Source: Symsagittifera roscoffensis (lineage: Eukaryota > Xenacoelomorpha > Acoela > Convolutidae). From it: a DNA stretch of 64,000 nucleotides. The stretch covers positions 20,307,996 through 20,371,995 of the forward strand of contig NC_087066.1 of NCBI RefSeq assembly GCF_963678635.1, written 5' to 3'. Below are positions 11,690 to 22,668 of the stretch, piece after piece. Below the pieces are notes generated by a model. It was not told the origin of the DNA, searched no databases, and saw only the letters and a list, made by a program, of their open reading frames with translations. Every line of letters starts with the position of its first letter. The stretch's first letter is position 1. Position numbers and translations under genes: made by a program.

Positions 11690-12050
11690 AGGTTTTTTAG
11701 TCTACATGAAATAAAAAACTTCCCACTCCTGGAACTCCTAGGGATTGTTTGGGCAACGACCCATTTTAAAAAATCAGATTTTTAACGGATCAGATTTTGA
11801 AGTAGTAACCGATCACAAAGTGCAACTAAACTTACGTTTAAGCCGTAACTGATCATAAAGCACAATTAAAATAGTTATCATAAAGCGCAATTAGTTTGAA
11901 ATAGTAACTGATCATGAAGCGCAACTCAACACATTGTTGAACGCATAATTGATAGCTTATAATGTAATTAAAACCATGTGTAGCATACTGACCCGTTGGT
12001 TTGGATAAACGATTGTTACGTTTTAAAATCAAAATTCGAATCAAACTAGC
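11690..12050 (+). pseudogene. Gypsy RNase H relic
   Basis: In shifting frames the sequence spells the RNase H signature of Ty3/gypsy pol. A LELLGIVWATTHFKK segment lies at about 11724-11780, FEVVTDHK at about 11794-11820 (the conserved TDH motif), and an LTRW segment near 11990. The frame is broken by indels and stops, and a short stretch around 'tgatcataaagc' is repeated three times (11814-11930). In the family this domain degrades RNA in the RNA-DNA hybrid; here it cannot be functional. Confidence 0.7.
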
Positions 12051-12239
12051 TAAAAAAATAGGGTTTACAGACCTCCATTCTAGACGACCTTCTACATTCT
12101 GTGAAGGTCATCTCAAACTGATATGAGGATATTGAATCTATAGTTGCTACAATCAACAAATTCAAAAACAACGTTTTTTTAACATAATTAGTGTAAAACG
12201 ATGAAATGTAGAAAAGATTAATTGTGTATCAACACTCCA

Positions 12240-12695
12240 ATATACGTAAACAAAGTAAATGCTATTTTTTCTCCTGAGAATATACTACCGTCAGGTCGAA
12301 AGTGTGAAAAGTTATCAGAAACCCAACAGTAGTCGATCTTTGCAATTTTTCTCACGTACATCAGCGACTCAATTCAAATTTTAAAACTCAAAATAACCGC
12401 GCTCAGAATCTTCTTAAAGCAGTTGTTTTCCTTTGGGCTAATCCAAAATTAATTTCAAACATTTTATTTTAACAGGTAAGTGGTAATTTTACCTACATCC
12501 GATCCTATCGAAAAAAAATTTAAAAATGGATCATTCTAGTAAAACTGATTTTATTTCAATCTAACTGGGATTTATCACAGAGAAGCTTACTAATTCTGCC
12601 AAAATATAGAGAAGGAAAATAAACTGCGTAGACAATAAAATATTTCATTTTCGCCAGAATTGGTGGAGGAAATGCTAAACTAGATATGAAATTAT
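12240..12695 (+). repeat. Dispersed unit C
   Basis: The closest match to unit A: from 'tgagaatatactaccgtcag' through 'cgccagaattggtggaggaa' the two are nearly identical over about 400 bp, implying relatively recent copying or conversion. Its position between RNase H and integrase pieces shows it interrupts the pol gene. Confidence 0.7.
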
Positions 12696-12699
12696 CATC

Positions 12700-13480
12700 G
12701 TCCTCAGTTTTTTTCATCGACCATTGCTCAAACAATTAAATCAAAATAAAGATGGCTGAGGACAAAGTCTTAAATGAAGTGAAACACGCGATAGAAAACG
12801 TAAGATTTCTGAACAGATATGGAGCCTACGTTGAGACCTTCCAACAGGACCTTCATATCAAGGATGGACCATTAGTCAACGACAACAAACTGGTCGTGGT
12901 TTCTGTTGCCCTTAGATTTTTTTCATAACTCTACTCCACAAAAGTTTTTCTGGACAATTTAGGTGAAAGGCGCTGAAGGCGCACCCTGTACAGTTGGGGA
13001 TGAAAATATATGGTGGCCACATCTCTACAAAGAAGTCTAGCATCACATCAGAATTTATTCAGATTTTAAGACAGCCAGTAAGAGTTTGAGACAGCAAATC
13101 CTCAGAAACCACCCGAGCTGAGCGAGCCCAATGAAGAAATCAATTTGGACTTTAATGGTCCGTTGGATAAATCTTGGCCGGGATAAAATATATTTTCTGC
13201 TTTTCATTGATCGCTTCTCGAATTTTTTTCGGCTAAAGTGTCAAATAACACCTCATCATAACACCTCAACAACACCGATCAGTGCATTTTTGTAGGATTC
13301 AATCTAGTAAAAGTTTGATGGTCCGTTGGATAAATTTTGGCCGGGATAAAATATATTTTCTGCTTTTTATTGATCGCTTCTCGAATTTTTTTTCGGCTAA
13401 AGTGTCAAATAACACCTCATCATAACACCTCAACATTACCGATCAGTGCATTTTTGTAGGATTCCAAAATCCATTGGAGT
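12700..13480 (+). pseudogene. Gypsy integrase relic (zinc-finger and core start)
   Basis: An ATG at 12752 opens 58 codons ending at 12928 that match the region before the integrase zinc finger (KDGPLVNDNKLVV). After a frame change, WWPHLYKE appears at about 13011-13035, then a decayed Cys region, then EEINLDF.GPLDKSWPG at about 13130-13185, which holds the first catalytic Asp of the integrase core, then IDRFS at about 13207. SAKVSNNTSS follows in another frame. A 163-bp tandem duplication repeats the core start. Pol of this family inserts element DNA into the host; this copy is dead. Confidence 0.75.
13152..13477 (+). repeat. 163-bp tandem duplication within the integrase relic
   Basis: Two nearly identical units: 'ggtccgttggataaa' at 13157 and 13320, 'cattgatcgcttctcg'-type text and 'acaccgatcagtgcattttt'-type text in each. 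It duplicates the start of the catalytic core. Confidence 0.9.
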
Positions 13481-14944
13481 AAAGCATGAGTCGAGTTTTA
13501 TTTGGAAATTTTTTTTAACATTCTGCGAAAAGACTAATATTAACAGAATTTGAAAGCTTTGATACGACGCTCTGCGCTACTGAACAAAAAATTTAAATCT
13601 TAAACACAATTCTTCCAACACATTTTGTCAAAATAACATTCCGGACAAAACTTTTGTTGGATTGAAATAAAATATTTCAGATGCGAACTATACTTCACCA
13701 AAAAAATGACATTAAATCTCTGAACTAATTAATTTTTTATTTTTTCATCATAGGCAGTAGTTTTTTCCCAAGGTGTGAAAGATTTAGAAAAAAAACACTG
13801 AAAAAGAATAACACTTTTAACCGTTAAACTTTCTCTTGGTTAATTTTTCATATCAGAAGATAAATTTTGTTACTGTCGCTGAATTGAAAAAGCTTTCAGA
13901 CGAAAGTTTATTTTTTTCTACAGATCATAGTTAAGATCGCTAGCGCCTTTTATTGGCGTGCGAGATTAATTATTTTTGACAACTGGGCCAAACAATTTCA
14001 ACTACGGTCTAAAAGTGTTGTTGTCGCATAAAAAATAAAACTATTTCAAGATCCAACGCTCTCAAAAAAAATTATTGCTTCAATTTTTTTTACAGTAAAG
14101 TTTTTTCGATGGGCGCTAATTTTTTTGGTACTTGAAGTCGTAACAAATCAAAATGAAGTTTTCATAGATAAACTGCGTGGTCAACTTTTTTAACCCTGTG
14201 TGTGTCACTTCTGATTTTTCATTGATAAAGGTGAGTGACTTTTTGTACGAATCCGTTATTTCTTTATGTTTTTTATCTGATGTAATTCTTTCGATAAACG
14301 TTAATTATTGTGCCACTGTTCATTGCCGGTTTACTTATCAAACAATCAATGAAACTTTTAGTTTTGATGAATTGGTTTTATTGACTAAGATTTGAACATT
14401 CGAGGATGTAAATATAACTGTAAGACAGCAAATCTCTGACTAATTTGGAGGTTTAGAGAGCATATGGACCAAAAACTTGTTTCTGAAACTTGTTTGATTA
14501 ACCATTTCAATTTCTTTTACTTGCTGCATTCGCTCAACTTTTGAAGCCAGACGTTTTCATGATCTAATTCTGACCATGAGGATGAACTCAACGATTGTTT
14601 GCCAAAACAAAAATGCACAAGACATAATAACAAAACAAATACTTTAACAAAAGAAGTTAAAAAACGCGGTAGCCTCTGAGGACTTGCTGACAATTATGTT
14701 TTTTCTTGATTTGTTAATTCATACGTTTTGTAACTTTTATTCCGACCATGTCAAGCGAGTGGAAGGAACTATAGCCCATTGGGCTATTCTGTTGTCACCC
14801 ATTTTGGACCTCAAAGAAAGCACGTCGAGATTCAAATTTACTATTATATTACAACCGTTTTGGTTGTAATTTAGATTCCAAATTTTTTAAGAGAGATATG
14901 CAGCTGTCGAGAAACTCTTGTTTGGTGTTTAGGCAGAGATGCAA
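13481..14944. other. Non-coding; tail of the retroelement then unassigned
   Basis: The first 150 bp still parallel 10480-10640 (older copy). Beyond about 13650 nothing is recognised. Frames at 14177-14395 and 14684-14869 lack any motif. Confidence 0.35.
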
Positions 14945-15123
14945 TCCCGGGATGACCAAAAATACTAGTCATACAATTTCCATATATGGAAAAATGCTAG
15001 TCATACACTTTCCATGCAATTCCATACGTACAGAAAATTGCATGAAAGGTCTATGATTAGTATTTTTTTCATATATGGAAATTGTATGACTAGCATTTTT
15101 GGTCTATGGAGGTCATCCCGGGA
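14945..15123. mobile_element. Foldback element ending in TCCCGGGA
   Basis: A long imperfect palindrome. 'tcccgggatgaccaaaaata' at the left is mirrored by '...ggtcatcccggga' at the right, and 'gtcatacaatttccatatat' (14969) by 'atatatggaaattgtatgac' (15071-15090). No coding capacity. Similar 'tgcttat/tgctagt...catttttggtc' phrases occur at 58650-58760 and 59280-59450. Confidence 0.7.
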
Positions 15124-15470
15124 TAATGAGGAGAGGACTGTATAATACTTTATGAGAGGACGTTTAATGCTATAATGCTAATGCTGTATAATGTTGACCC
15201 CTCTCAATCAATTTGATTTAATATAAAACATTTGAGGTAGCCATAAACAATTCTCGAAGCTGAAATTCCCTCTAACCTCCCGCAAACCCACCACCACACA
15301 CCTAAAACTTTATGTTCAGTTTTTAGAATGTTTTTTTTTTCTCTACTGAGTTTTTTTTGCGCTATTTGCGCAGCAGTCTGCTGCTCTTGCTTATTATGCT
15401 CTTGCTTATTACTCATTCAGTTGAGTTCCTAAGTTAGATGTGTTGTTGAGGAGGGGGTGGCAGAAGGAAA

Positions 15471-15507
15471 AGAAGAAGAAGAAGAAGAAGAAGAAGAAGA
15501 AGAAGAA
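15471..15507. repeat. (GAA)n microsatellite
   Basis: About 12 uninterrupted GAA/AAG triplets. The purine/pyrimidine strand asymmetry could form triplex structures. The long Leu run on the other strand is a by-product. Confidence 0.95.
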
Positions 15508-15954
15508 TCGCAGTAGACGAAGGGGAAACGTATAATTTCATGGACGGATTGTATGGCCTCTGTCTGGTGGCCATAGTTGTCTGTGCGTGTGTATTCGTAT
15601 ACACAGCTGCTCTTTTCGGCACAATTGATTCACCTGAAGGAAGACTATGTCCAGATGTGATGACTTATGGAATAGGCAATAGCACAACAGCGCTCAAAAA
15701 TTGTTAGTTAGAGTTAGCTGACAAACTTCATACAGGAAAGAGCTTTTTCTCATCATTAAAACTCAAAACTATACTCAAAGCAACCGCCAACCGTTGCATG
15801 GTTTTTATGCCATTTGGAGATTTTTTTCAACTTTTCTCCATTTGGGATTTTTACCATTTGAGATTTATTATTATTATTTCAAGTCAAAATAATGAGTTTG
15901 AACAAGTGAATATTGTTGAACAATTTTTCCGCAACAGGCAAAAGACAGAATTAT

Positions 15955-16320
15955 CGCGGAATCCGCAACATTTCTATGTTTCTTTGATTTTCTTTGCTGT
16001 TTTTTTTCCACGGACAAATAGCTACAACAGTGTATTGCTCAAAATTGCTCCAAAAACAGGCAACTTTGAGAAATCTGCAAAAAAGTTTGTGGAATCCGCA
16101 ATAAAATTTGTGGAATCCGGAAAAGCTTGTGAAATCCACAAACAATTAATAAAACATCTGTTTAGTAACTTAAGCTGTCTTGGAATCCGCAACTGTAAGT
16201 AGAAATGTAATGAGGTTCCGTAAATTGTAAGACTAATGTGCCGACTTCTGTTACAAATTGTAAGACTTCTGTTACAATTTTTGTGCTGGGAACCCACGTA
16301 ACTTTTGCAAGTGGAATCCA
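15955..16320 (+). repeat. Short degenerate repeats of 'tgtggaatccgcaa' type
   Basis: 'gcggaatccgcaa', 'gtggaatccgcaa', 'gtggaatccgga', 'gtgaaatccaca' and 'ttggaatccgcaa' recur at irregular spacing between 15957 and 16196, and two 'aaattgtaagacttctgtta'-type units lie at 16220-16280. The frame 15798-16202 passes through them and is not a credible gene. Confidence 0.5.
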
Positions 16321-16376
16321 CTTACATTTTCGACAGTGTTTAAAGACTAGTGTTCGATTTCTACTGACCTACAGAC

Positions 16377-16411
16377 GCCAAACTGTGCGCCTATCCAGTG
16401 CACAGTTTGGC
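16377..16411. repeat. Perfect 12-bp inverted repeat (hairpin)
   Basis: gccaaactgtgc (16377-16388) is exactly complementary to gcacagtttggc (16400-16411), with an 11-nt loop. No adjoining gene gives it a role. Confidence 0.85.
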
Positions 16412-16684
16412 TTCGTAATAAACTGTGCTTTTGAACGGTAATAATTTTTGCTGAAAACACCAGTACAAAATTTTAAAAGAAATATTGAAATATTGTTGGT
16501 TCGCTACTCATCGCAAATTTTTCAATTAGAATATTTAATGTTTTGTTAGAAAAAGTTGAGCAAATGTATATAATAAAAAAACTTTGTCGGTGAACTACAT
16601 TCACTAGATGCGAATTTTGAAAAGCAAATCATAAGTTTCAATCTTTTGAACAAATGGAATATTTATGCTCTGTGTGATTTTTTT

Positions 16685-17145
16685 ATCCAGTAAAATTTCG
16701 CCGATAGAAATAATAATTTTCGCCAAAACCCATTGAAGCTATTGGCTTCGTAATCTCAAATTTAAAAAGATATTTTACCTCCAATCCTTTTTTGTAAAGT
16801 TCTAGGGTTTTGAAATTTGCCAAATTGGCCATGATCAGGACTAAATTATGGGCATTTTGAAGAATTTATTCATATTGCTTAGAGCGTAACTCGAATTATT
16901 TATGTGAGTTACGCTCTTTTGTTGGGCGGTATCAAACTATCACGCACAACAAAATCGTTCCAAATTAATTGGAGGCTAGCTAATTGGTCGTATTAACTTC
17001 GTACGAGTCAACCTTTCACACTTTGATAACGTCCAAAAACTTAATAGGTTTTCAATACATTCTTTTCCCAAACATTATTCGATATGAATCAAGGTACAGT
17101 CGGAACATTCAGGGCTTTGCCCTGATATACGAGCAGTCTTGTTTT
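16685..17145 (+). repeat. Dispersed repeat R1, copy 1
   Basis: Shares ordered landmarks with the copies at 25090 and 52505/53800 and, inverted, at 19795: 'ttcgccgat', 'cccattgaag', a 'gagcgtaac' block, 'caacaaaatcgttcc', 'gaggctagct', 'cattcagggctttgccctga' and 'atacgagcagtcttgttt'. It contains a perfect hairpin agagcgtaactc/gagttacgctct (16881-16916). No coding frame. I cannot name the family; a non-autonomous transposon is likely. Confidence 0.7.
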
Positions 17146-17799
17146 TTTTTAATTCAGCACTTGTTTTCAAGCATTTTCTTAAGACTGACGCGGTATTTAG
17201 AAATTTTATCACGAAAATTTTGATGTTTTTCTACAATACATTCTTTCCCTTTTCAGTGGCTTTTATACTTTCGTTTTGTGTGAAAACCATTTCACATTTT
17301 TTTGAAACATTTTACAGATTTTTGATAAAAGATTGCTGATATTTCGCTAAGCGAGTCAGAAACTCATCAATATTTCATCAACTTTTTATCGATAAAGTTT
17401 TTTTTGGAAAATTCATTGATGACTTATCAATGAATAATTCATGAATCAACGGTATTTTATGGCTGAGTCATGAAAAACCGATGTCAATTTATAAATCAGC
17501 GTTTTTATCTGATAAAACACTGATTCAGTAGTTATTATCTTTATCATGGACCCAGTTTGCCCAATTCTTGATAAATAAAAAGCGTGTATTGTCGAGTTTT
17601 CGATTCAGTTTCGTATATGGCAAAACATCAGAAATTACAATGTGTCAAACTTATAAAATGTTTTGAACTACATTGAGTTAACCTGATTTAATTTTTGAGT
17701 TATCGAGTAATTTTAAAGCACTTTAGACACTTTAAAGGGCTTTTTTTCTTTTGCAAGCTGTCTGGTGTGATCAAAAGCAGCATACCAAATAACAGGGTT
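17146..17799. other. Non-coding stretch
   Basis: Nothing assigned. At 17340-17530 there are repeated short 'catcaatatttcatcaa', 'tgatgacttatcaatgaat' and 'tgataaaacactgat' phrases of local palindromic character. Confidence 0.35.
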
Positions 17800-17984
17800 A
17801 TGAATTATGGTGTTTCAGCTCAATCGTGTTCGTCCTTGATGCTCAATTGTCTCTTCATTGCCTCCCTGGTTGCAACTGCAATGTGTAGCCTGTTGTGGTC
17901 CTGCATGGCATGTTTGCGCAAATATTACAAGCAGCAAAATAGCATCAAATGCTGCAATGTTCTACTGCACATACTGACTCGTAG
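17800..17984 (+). CDS. Candidate exon, Cys-rich transmembrane segment
   Basis: An ATG at 17800 opens MNYGVSAQSCSSLMLN, then a long hydrophobic stretch (CLFIASLVATAMCSLLWSCM, residues about 17-36), then a basic Lys/Arg/Cys tail. Base composition is clearly less AT-biased than its surroundings, typical of a true exon here. A possible donor CGTAG|GTTTTT lies at 17984/17985 (phase 2); alternatively the exon starts at the acceptor GTGTTTCAG (17818). It may be an earlier exon of the membrane-protein gene whose last exon is at 22222, but the two splice phases do not match directly, so a further exon or another donor would be needed. Family not recognised. Confidence 0.45.
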
Positions 17985-18354
17985 GTTTTTTTTTATATTT
18001 TTTTTCAGAGAAAATCCTACCAGTCGTGAGAAATTTCTTAAAGGATGACCTGAAATTCCTTATTGCTATCATTAGTAATTTTCAAAATCTGAAATTTTGA
18101 TTTTTATCTGCATCTTAGATTTGAAATAGAATTACAGAAACAGTCATGAAAAACCACAAAAACTGTATTGAAAAACGGAAACAAAACATAAAAAGTCATA
18201 AATATATCAACAATTTAAAAAAAAACGGAAAACAAAAATAGATCTGAAATTAACCATTCTCATTGTATCCAAACTTTAAAAAATTTATTTAAACTTTGAA
18301 AAAAAATCAAATCATTGTATCCAAAACTCATTGTTTGAAGTTCATATTTATACG

Positions 18355-18750
18355 CAGGGGCGGATTTAGGATTTTCTCGAGGGGCGGATTTTCAAAAAAA
18401 TCGAAAATTTTGTTGGCCTTTTTTTTAATGGAATAAATTGATTTTCTGAGCTCTCCCAAATCACTTTAAGGAACCCAATTTGGCCAAATTTTCTGAGCCG
18501 CAGGGAAATTTTTGAAAAAAAAAATGCCAAAAATTTTGACCAAAAAATAGGGTTTTTTTTCGGCGCGCGTTCCTCCCTCAAAATTAGTATATATTGGCGC
18601 CAAATGCGCCATTAGAAAAATTGTAGGATCCGTCAGCCAAAAATGAATATCTCAAAAGAGTACAAAGGGGGACCCTTTGGGTCGGCAGGGGTCAAATTCC
18701 CGATGGAAGGAGACGTCACCCCCCCCCCCCCCCCCCCAAATCCACTGGTG
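18355..18750. mobile_element. hAT-type MITE, copy 1
   Basis: Starts CAGGGGCGGATTTAGG and ends in a C-run plus 'aaatccactggtg' (degenerate TIR). Flanked by 8-bp tttatacg (18347-18354) and cttatacg (18751-18758), 7 of 8 matching. The 8-bp target duplication and the CAGGGGCG terminus are typical of hAT. No transposase; interior frames are not conserved between copies. Confidence 0.85.
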
Positions 18751-18993
18751 CTTATACGTATAAAATATAAGACTCTAGCAAGTTTGTAAGTTGCACTTTT
18801 TTGATTTTTTCTGCATGGTTCATCATTAAAAAGATGCATAAGCGGTAAGAAAACTTCCGAATATTTACTCAAACTGTTTTTTTTAAATGTGCTTCGAGTT
18901 CACCTATTTTAACTATAAATATAAGTTAAGTATTTTGAGGACTGTTTGGTAAAATGTCTATTGAACTTACCCGGATCGAGGTGAATAATTTAT

Positions 18994-19500
18994 GTTTTGA
19001 CTGTTTCGACCGATAACCGGTGTTTCGACCATCTCAACCAAACTTCGGTGTGTTTTGACCGTGCGCAACCAAGTTTTGGTATCTTTCGACCTTGCGCTAC
19101 CAAAACGAATGTGCTGGACCCTGTTCGACCCAAGAAAGATATGTTTTGACCGTGCTCGATTAATTTTTGGTAGGTTTTGATTTTTAAATAAGGTATGTTA
19201 TCCAAATTTCAACGCTACCTCAAAATTATTTTAATAGTGTGCATTTTAAATGCTTTGTACAGATGAGCAACTTGAGTAGAAGATTTTTAAGAATATGTTG
19301 ATGTTTGCGGAAAATTTTTCTCTTTGACTTCGAATTACCGCAGGACAACCGGTAACTGGCCGCGCTCGAGGTATATTTCGACCGTGCCCGAAAATGCTTG
19401 ATTATGCTCGACCGTGTTCTAGGTATGTTTTGACGGTGCTCGAGGTATGCTTCGAAAGTGTGTTCAATCCAAACCCCTGTCTCGACTATTCTTTTTTGGT
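18994..19500. repeat. Minisatellite, units of about 27-31 bp ('TTTCGACC...CCAA')
   Basis: About seven degenerate units at 18994-19180, for example 'tgttttgaccgtgcgcaacc' followed by 'aagttttggta', and a second block at 19370-19460. It is CpG-richer than flanking DNA. The unit resembles that of the array at 20690. The minus-strand and plus-strand frames through it are repeat artefacts. Confidence 0.75.
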
Positions 19501-19794
19501 CGAGCACCTCAACCCGCGTATCAGAACGTTGATGTTCATGAGCACACGCTTATTTCTACGTGTCTCTAGGCTGAAAGGAGACACGTTTCAGCAGTCTCAA
19601 GTGGAAGATATTACTAATTAACTTCTGTTGTCTAGCAGATATTTGAAAGCCAAAACATCTAAAACAGAAAATCGAACACAACGAGTTATGAAAGAAGCAA
19701 GAAAAATAAATATTAAGTTCGAAACTTTAGAATTAAAAGAAAATTTTTCAGATCTGTAATAAAAAAATCTCAGAATTGAAACTAGAAGTTAACA

Positions 19795-20330
19795 AGACTT
19801 TCGTATATCAGGGAAAAGGCCTGAATGTTCCGGTTGCACTTTAATTGGTCTCGAATAGTTTGTGGTAAAATATAACATTAAAAACTAAATTTTGGATATT
19901 ATCGAAAATCAAATGTGAAAATAATAGTCGTTGGAAATTAATACACCCAATTGAGAGCTGGCTTCAGTTTAATTTGGAACGATTTTTTAGTGCGGGTAAG
20001 TCACCACGTATGAAAAATTCACGTTACGTTTTCAGCGTTATGAATAAAAACTTGAAAGCGCGGATGTACTAGTCGACATCATAGCCAAATTGGCTTTTTC
20101 GACCTCTCAAAACATTGCAAAAAGAGATTTTACGTCTTACTTAAAATGTATTCCTACTTTTTGATTCAAGAAGTCAATATCTTTAATGGGGTAGTAACTT
20201 GTTTTGTTAAAAACTATTACTTTGATCGCCGAAAATTGACTTAATAAAAAATCAAACCAAGCATAAAGATTTCGTTTTCTTCGAAAGTCCAAGCAATTAG
20301 CCTGTTTCGGAAATCTTCAAGCCTTTCTAC
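19795..20330 (-). repeat. Dispersed repeat R1, copy 2 (inverted)
   Basis: Reverse orientation: 'atatcagggaaaaggcctga' (19805) is the complement of the R1 3' landmark, followed by the inverted 'gagctggcttcagtttaatttggaacgatt' region (in part) and 'aagcgcggatg'. It is more diverged than copies 1 and 3. Confidence 0.6.
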
Positions 20331-20689
20331 AACATTTCAAAAACTATTCCATATGTGATTTTTAGATCTGAAAAAAAGTGAGATCTTAAAAAGCAATTTT
20401 TTTCTTCTAACATTTAACTGGTTGCTAATAGCCCCTCAAATGAAGAAGAGCGCGTCACCTTTAGATATTTTAGTCATCCTTCGTTAATTGTTAATAAACG
20501 GGTTGATCTGTCACTTATACTGCAGAAAAAGTTTATGAACCCATTTTATTATTGAATCTCAAATAATTTTCTGCTAGAATTTTGTAAAATTGATATTGTT
20601 CCTTTCCTTGTGTAAAAACAACATGTTTCGAGCAATATGTTTTGAGCAATTTCGTTTTCCTGAGTGAACTGTGAACTAAAGCAGCACTA

Positions 20690-21165
20690 GCTTAAAATAT
20701 GACACACTTTGAGTGTCTCCCGGGTCGAGGTCCCAGGCTCATGTCCAGACTTTCGCGACAAAGTTTTGGCATGTCTAGACTTTCGCGACCAAAATTAGGC
20801 TTCAAATGGCATTTCCAGTTTTTTGCGACCCCGAGAATCATTCGTGACTTTGGCGACCAAAACGGAGATGGCGCGATTGAAATACCGCGACTCATATTTG
20901 GTGTGTTCAGACTTTCGCGACCAAGATTTGTTATTTCCAGTTTTTCGCGATCAAACTACTCAGTCTCGAGTTTATCCATCGAGATGGAGACGGCGCGACC
21001 AGCCCAGCTCAGGCAACGGGGCGACCAATTTCAGCCATTTCCTTTCCAGACGATCCTGACCGATGTTGTGACGGCGCGAGTTTCACGACCAACGTGGAGA
21101 CGGCGCAACCAAGAAAAAATATCTCACGGCTTTTGCAACTGAGTTGGAGACGGCGCGAAAATCAG
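20690..21165. repeat. GC-rich minisatellite ('actttcgcgaccaa')
   Basis: Units of about 30-37 bp with 'cagactttcgcgaccaaaat', later changing to 'gagacggcgcgacca'. Notable for many CGCG/CGACC motifs in an otherwise AT-rich window. The open frame 20699-21142 (147 codons) is Arg/Phe/Ser-repetitive and reflects the unit, not a gene. Confidence 0.8.
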
Positions 21166-22221
21166 AACAAAAAAACTTAAGATAATAACTTATTTGTTTC
21201 AGATGAAAAGCGTACGAATTTCATATTCTATGATATGAAACTTCTCTATATAAAATTATCAGAATTAGCAATTTTCGACGGAATTGTTTTAATATCATTC
21301 GAAAAGTACTATTGTCTTGAGGTCATATTAACCAAAAATTTGATATTTCATCTGTGATCCTTTCTCGTAAAGTTATGGGAGTTTCAATATAGCCAATTGG
21401 GCCAATTTGGGACAATTAACGCGCGACACATTCCGTGCTATTATTGCGTAAGCGGATAATTAATCCTTATTGGAAATCATTCCGAATTATGTTGCTTCAT
21501 GCTCTTTGGCCTATTAAACACTTTGCAATATGCAAAATCAATAGTTTTTTGAACATAGCGTATAGAGGGATGATTTAAAAAAAGTGTTTAATTTTTTCAG
21601 TGTAGGAGTTGTTATTTTACAAGTGTTCATTTTTGGATCTCCGTTTGTATAGCTCAAATTTCTTCAGAATCATTTAGTCCCCAATATCTTTGTCTTTATT
21701 ATCTGAATCGTCAGGTTTTTGTTCATCCTTGTCAAATTTATGCACATTCCTTCAAGTATTTGAGGCTATAATATATTGCAGTTGTATAAGAAAGCAAAAT
21801 TACTAAAAATCGTTGTTAACAAACAAAACTGTTGCCATATTTGTATCTTTAAAATTGTGAAGTAATAGCTTCCTTGTAATCAGGCAAAACTGATCCGAAA
21901 ATTAAAATTATCCCACAAATTCAGAACTGGAAATGTTTCTCAAGCAAAAAAAAATAGTAAATCCAACTAAAAGTTTTAGCATACTAATACAAGTGTACCT
22001 AGTTTCTATGCAACAAGTAAATGTGTTCAAACCGCGATAAAATTTGCTAGGAATATAGAAGTTATAAAACTCAAATCTGTTTTCAGAAGTTTTCGATTTA
22101 TAAAATTTTTGAGTTAAATCTTAAATATCTGCCGTCTCCTAGAGAAAGAAGGAATTTTGAATAAAGTTTTTTTTGTGGCACTCAAATGCTAAAATAATTT
22201 TAAACTATTTTTTTTGTGTAG
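21166..22221. other. Non-coding, probable intron
   Basis: No coding frame of normal composition. It ends in a T-rich tract and TAG at 22221, which serves as the acceptor for the exon at 22222. Confidence 0.4.
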
Positions 22222-22394
22222 AACAGATTATTATTGCTTGTGCTGTCCTGTGTTACTTTGACATGGAGTCTCGCTATCATGGAAACGAATACTCGGCTCT
22301 AGCATTCCTGACAGGGGCCCTGTTCTTCCTTCCTCTCGTCGCTTCATGGCTGATATTGCTGGTCCCTGAAAAAGTCCAATTGTGGCTGACCTAA
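22222..22394 (+). CDS. Terminal exon of a multi-pass membrane protein
   Basis: After the polypyrimidine tract 'ttttttttgtgtag' an open frame of 56 codons ends at TAA 22392-22394. It reads QIIIACAVLCYFD, a short polar loop (MESRYHGNEYS), then ALAFLTGALFFLPLVASWLI and a short C-terminal tail, giving two transmembrane helices. It is markedly GC-richer than flanking DNA, as expected for real coding sequence. Entry is phase 1 if the acceptor is GTGTAG, or phase 0 if it is AACAG four or five bases later. The protein family is not recognised. The nearest upstream candidate exon is at 17800. Confidence 0.65.
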
Positions 22395-22608
22395 TAATGG
22401 AATGGTGCAAAATTTACCATATGCAGCTTCAAAAAATGTTCAATAGACGAAATAACTGAACAATTAGCTGTTAGTACCAAATCTACAGACAAAGTCGTTA
22501 CGTAATAAAATCTACTTTTATCGAAATTCAACGCCAAATTTTACAAATTAAAAAAGCACAAGTTTCAAAAACTAACAATCAGCGTTCCTTCATCACGGAA
22601 CAACCTCA

Positions 22609-22668
22609 AACAAGGAATTCGTGGAAAATAAACGGAACAATCACAAACAAGGAATTCGTGGAAAATAA
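22609..22668. repeat. Short tandem duplication
   Basis: 'caaggaattcgtggaaaata' with neighbouring bases occurs twice, at about 22612 and 22650, joined by 'aacggaacaatca'. It lies just downstream of the terminal exon, probably in 3' UTR or beyond. Confidence 0.7.

Noticed and set aside
15434-15622. Leu/Pro-rich minus-strand frame
   Set aside because: The Leu run is the (GAA)n microsatellite read in antisense.
16881-16916. Terminator-like hairpin followed by TTTT
   Set aside because: Lies inside repeat R1 in a eukaryotic genome and no gene ends there.
20699-21142. 147-codon frame
   Set aside because: Runs through a minisatellite; its repetitive Arg/Ser/Phe composition follows the DNA unit.
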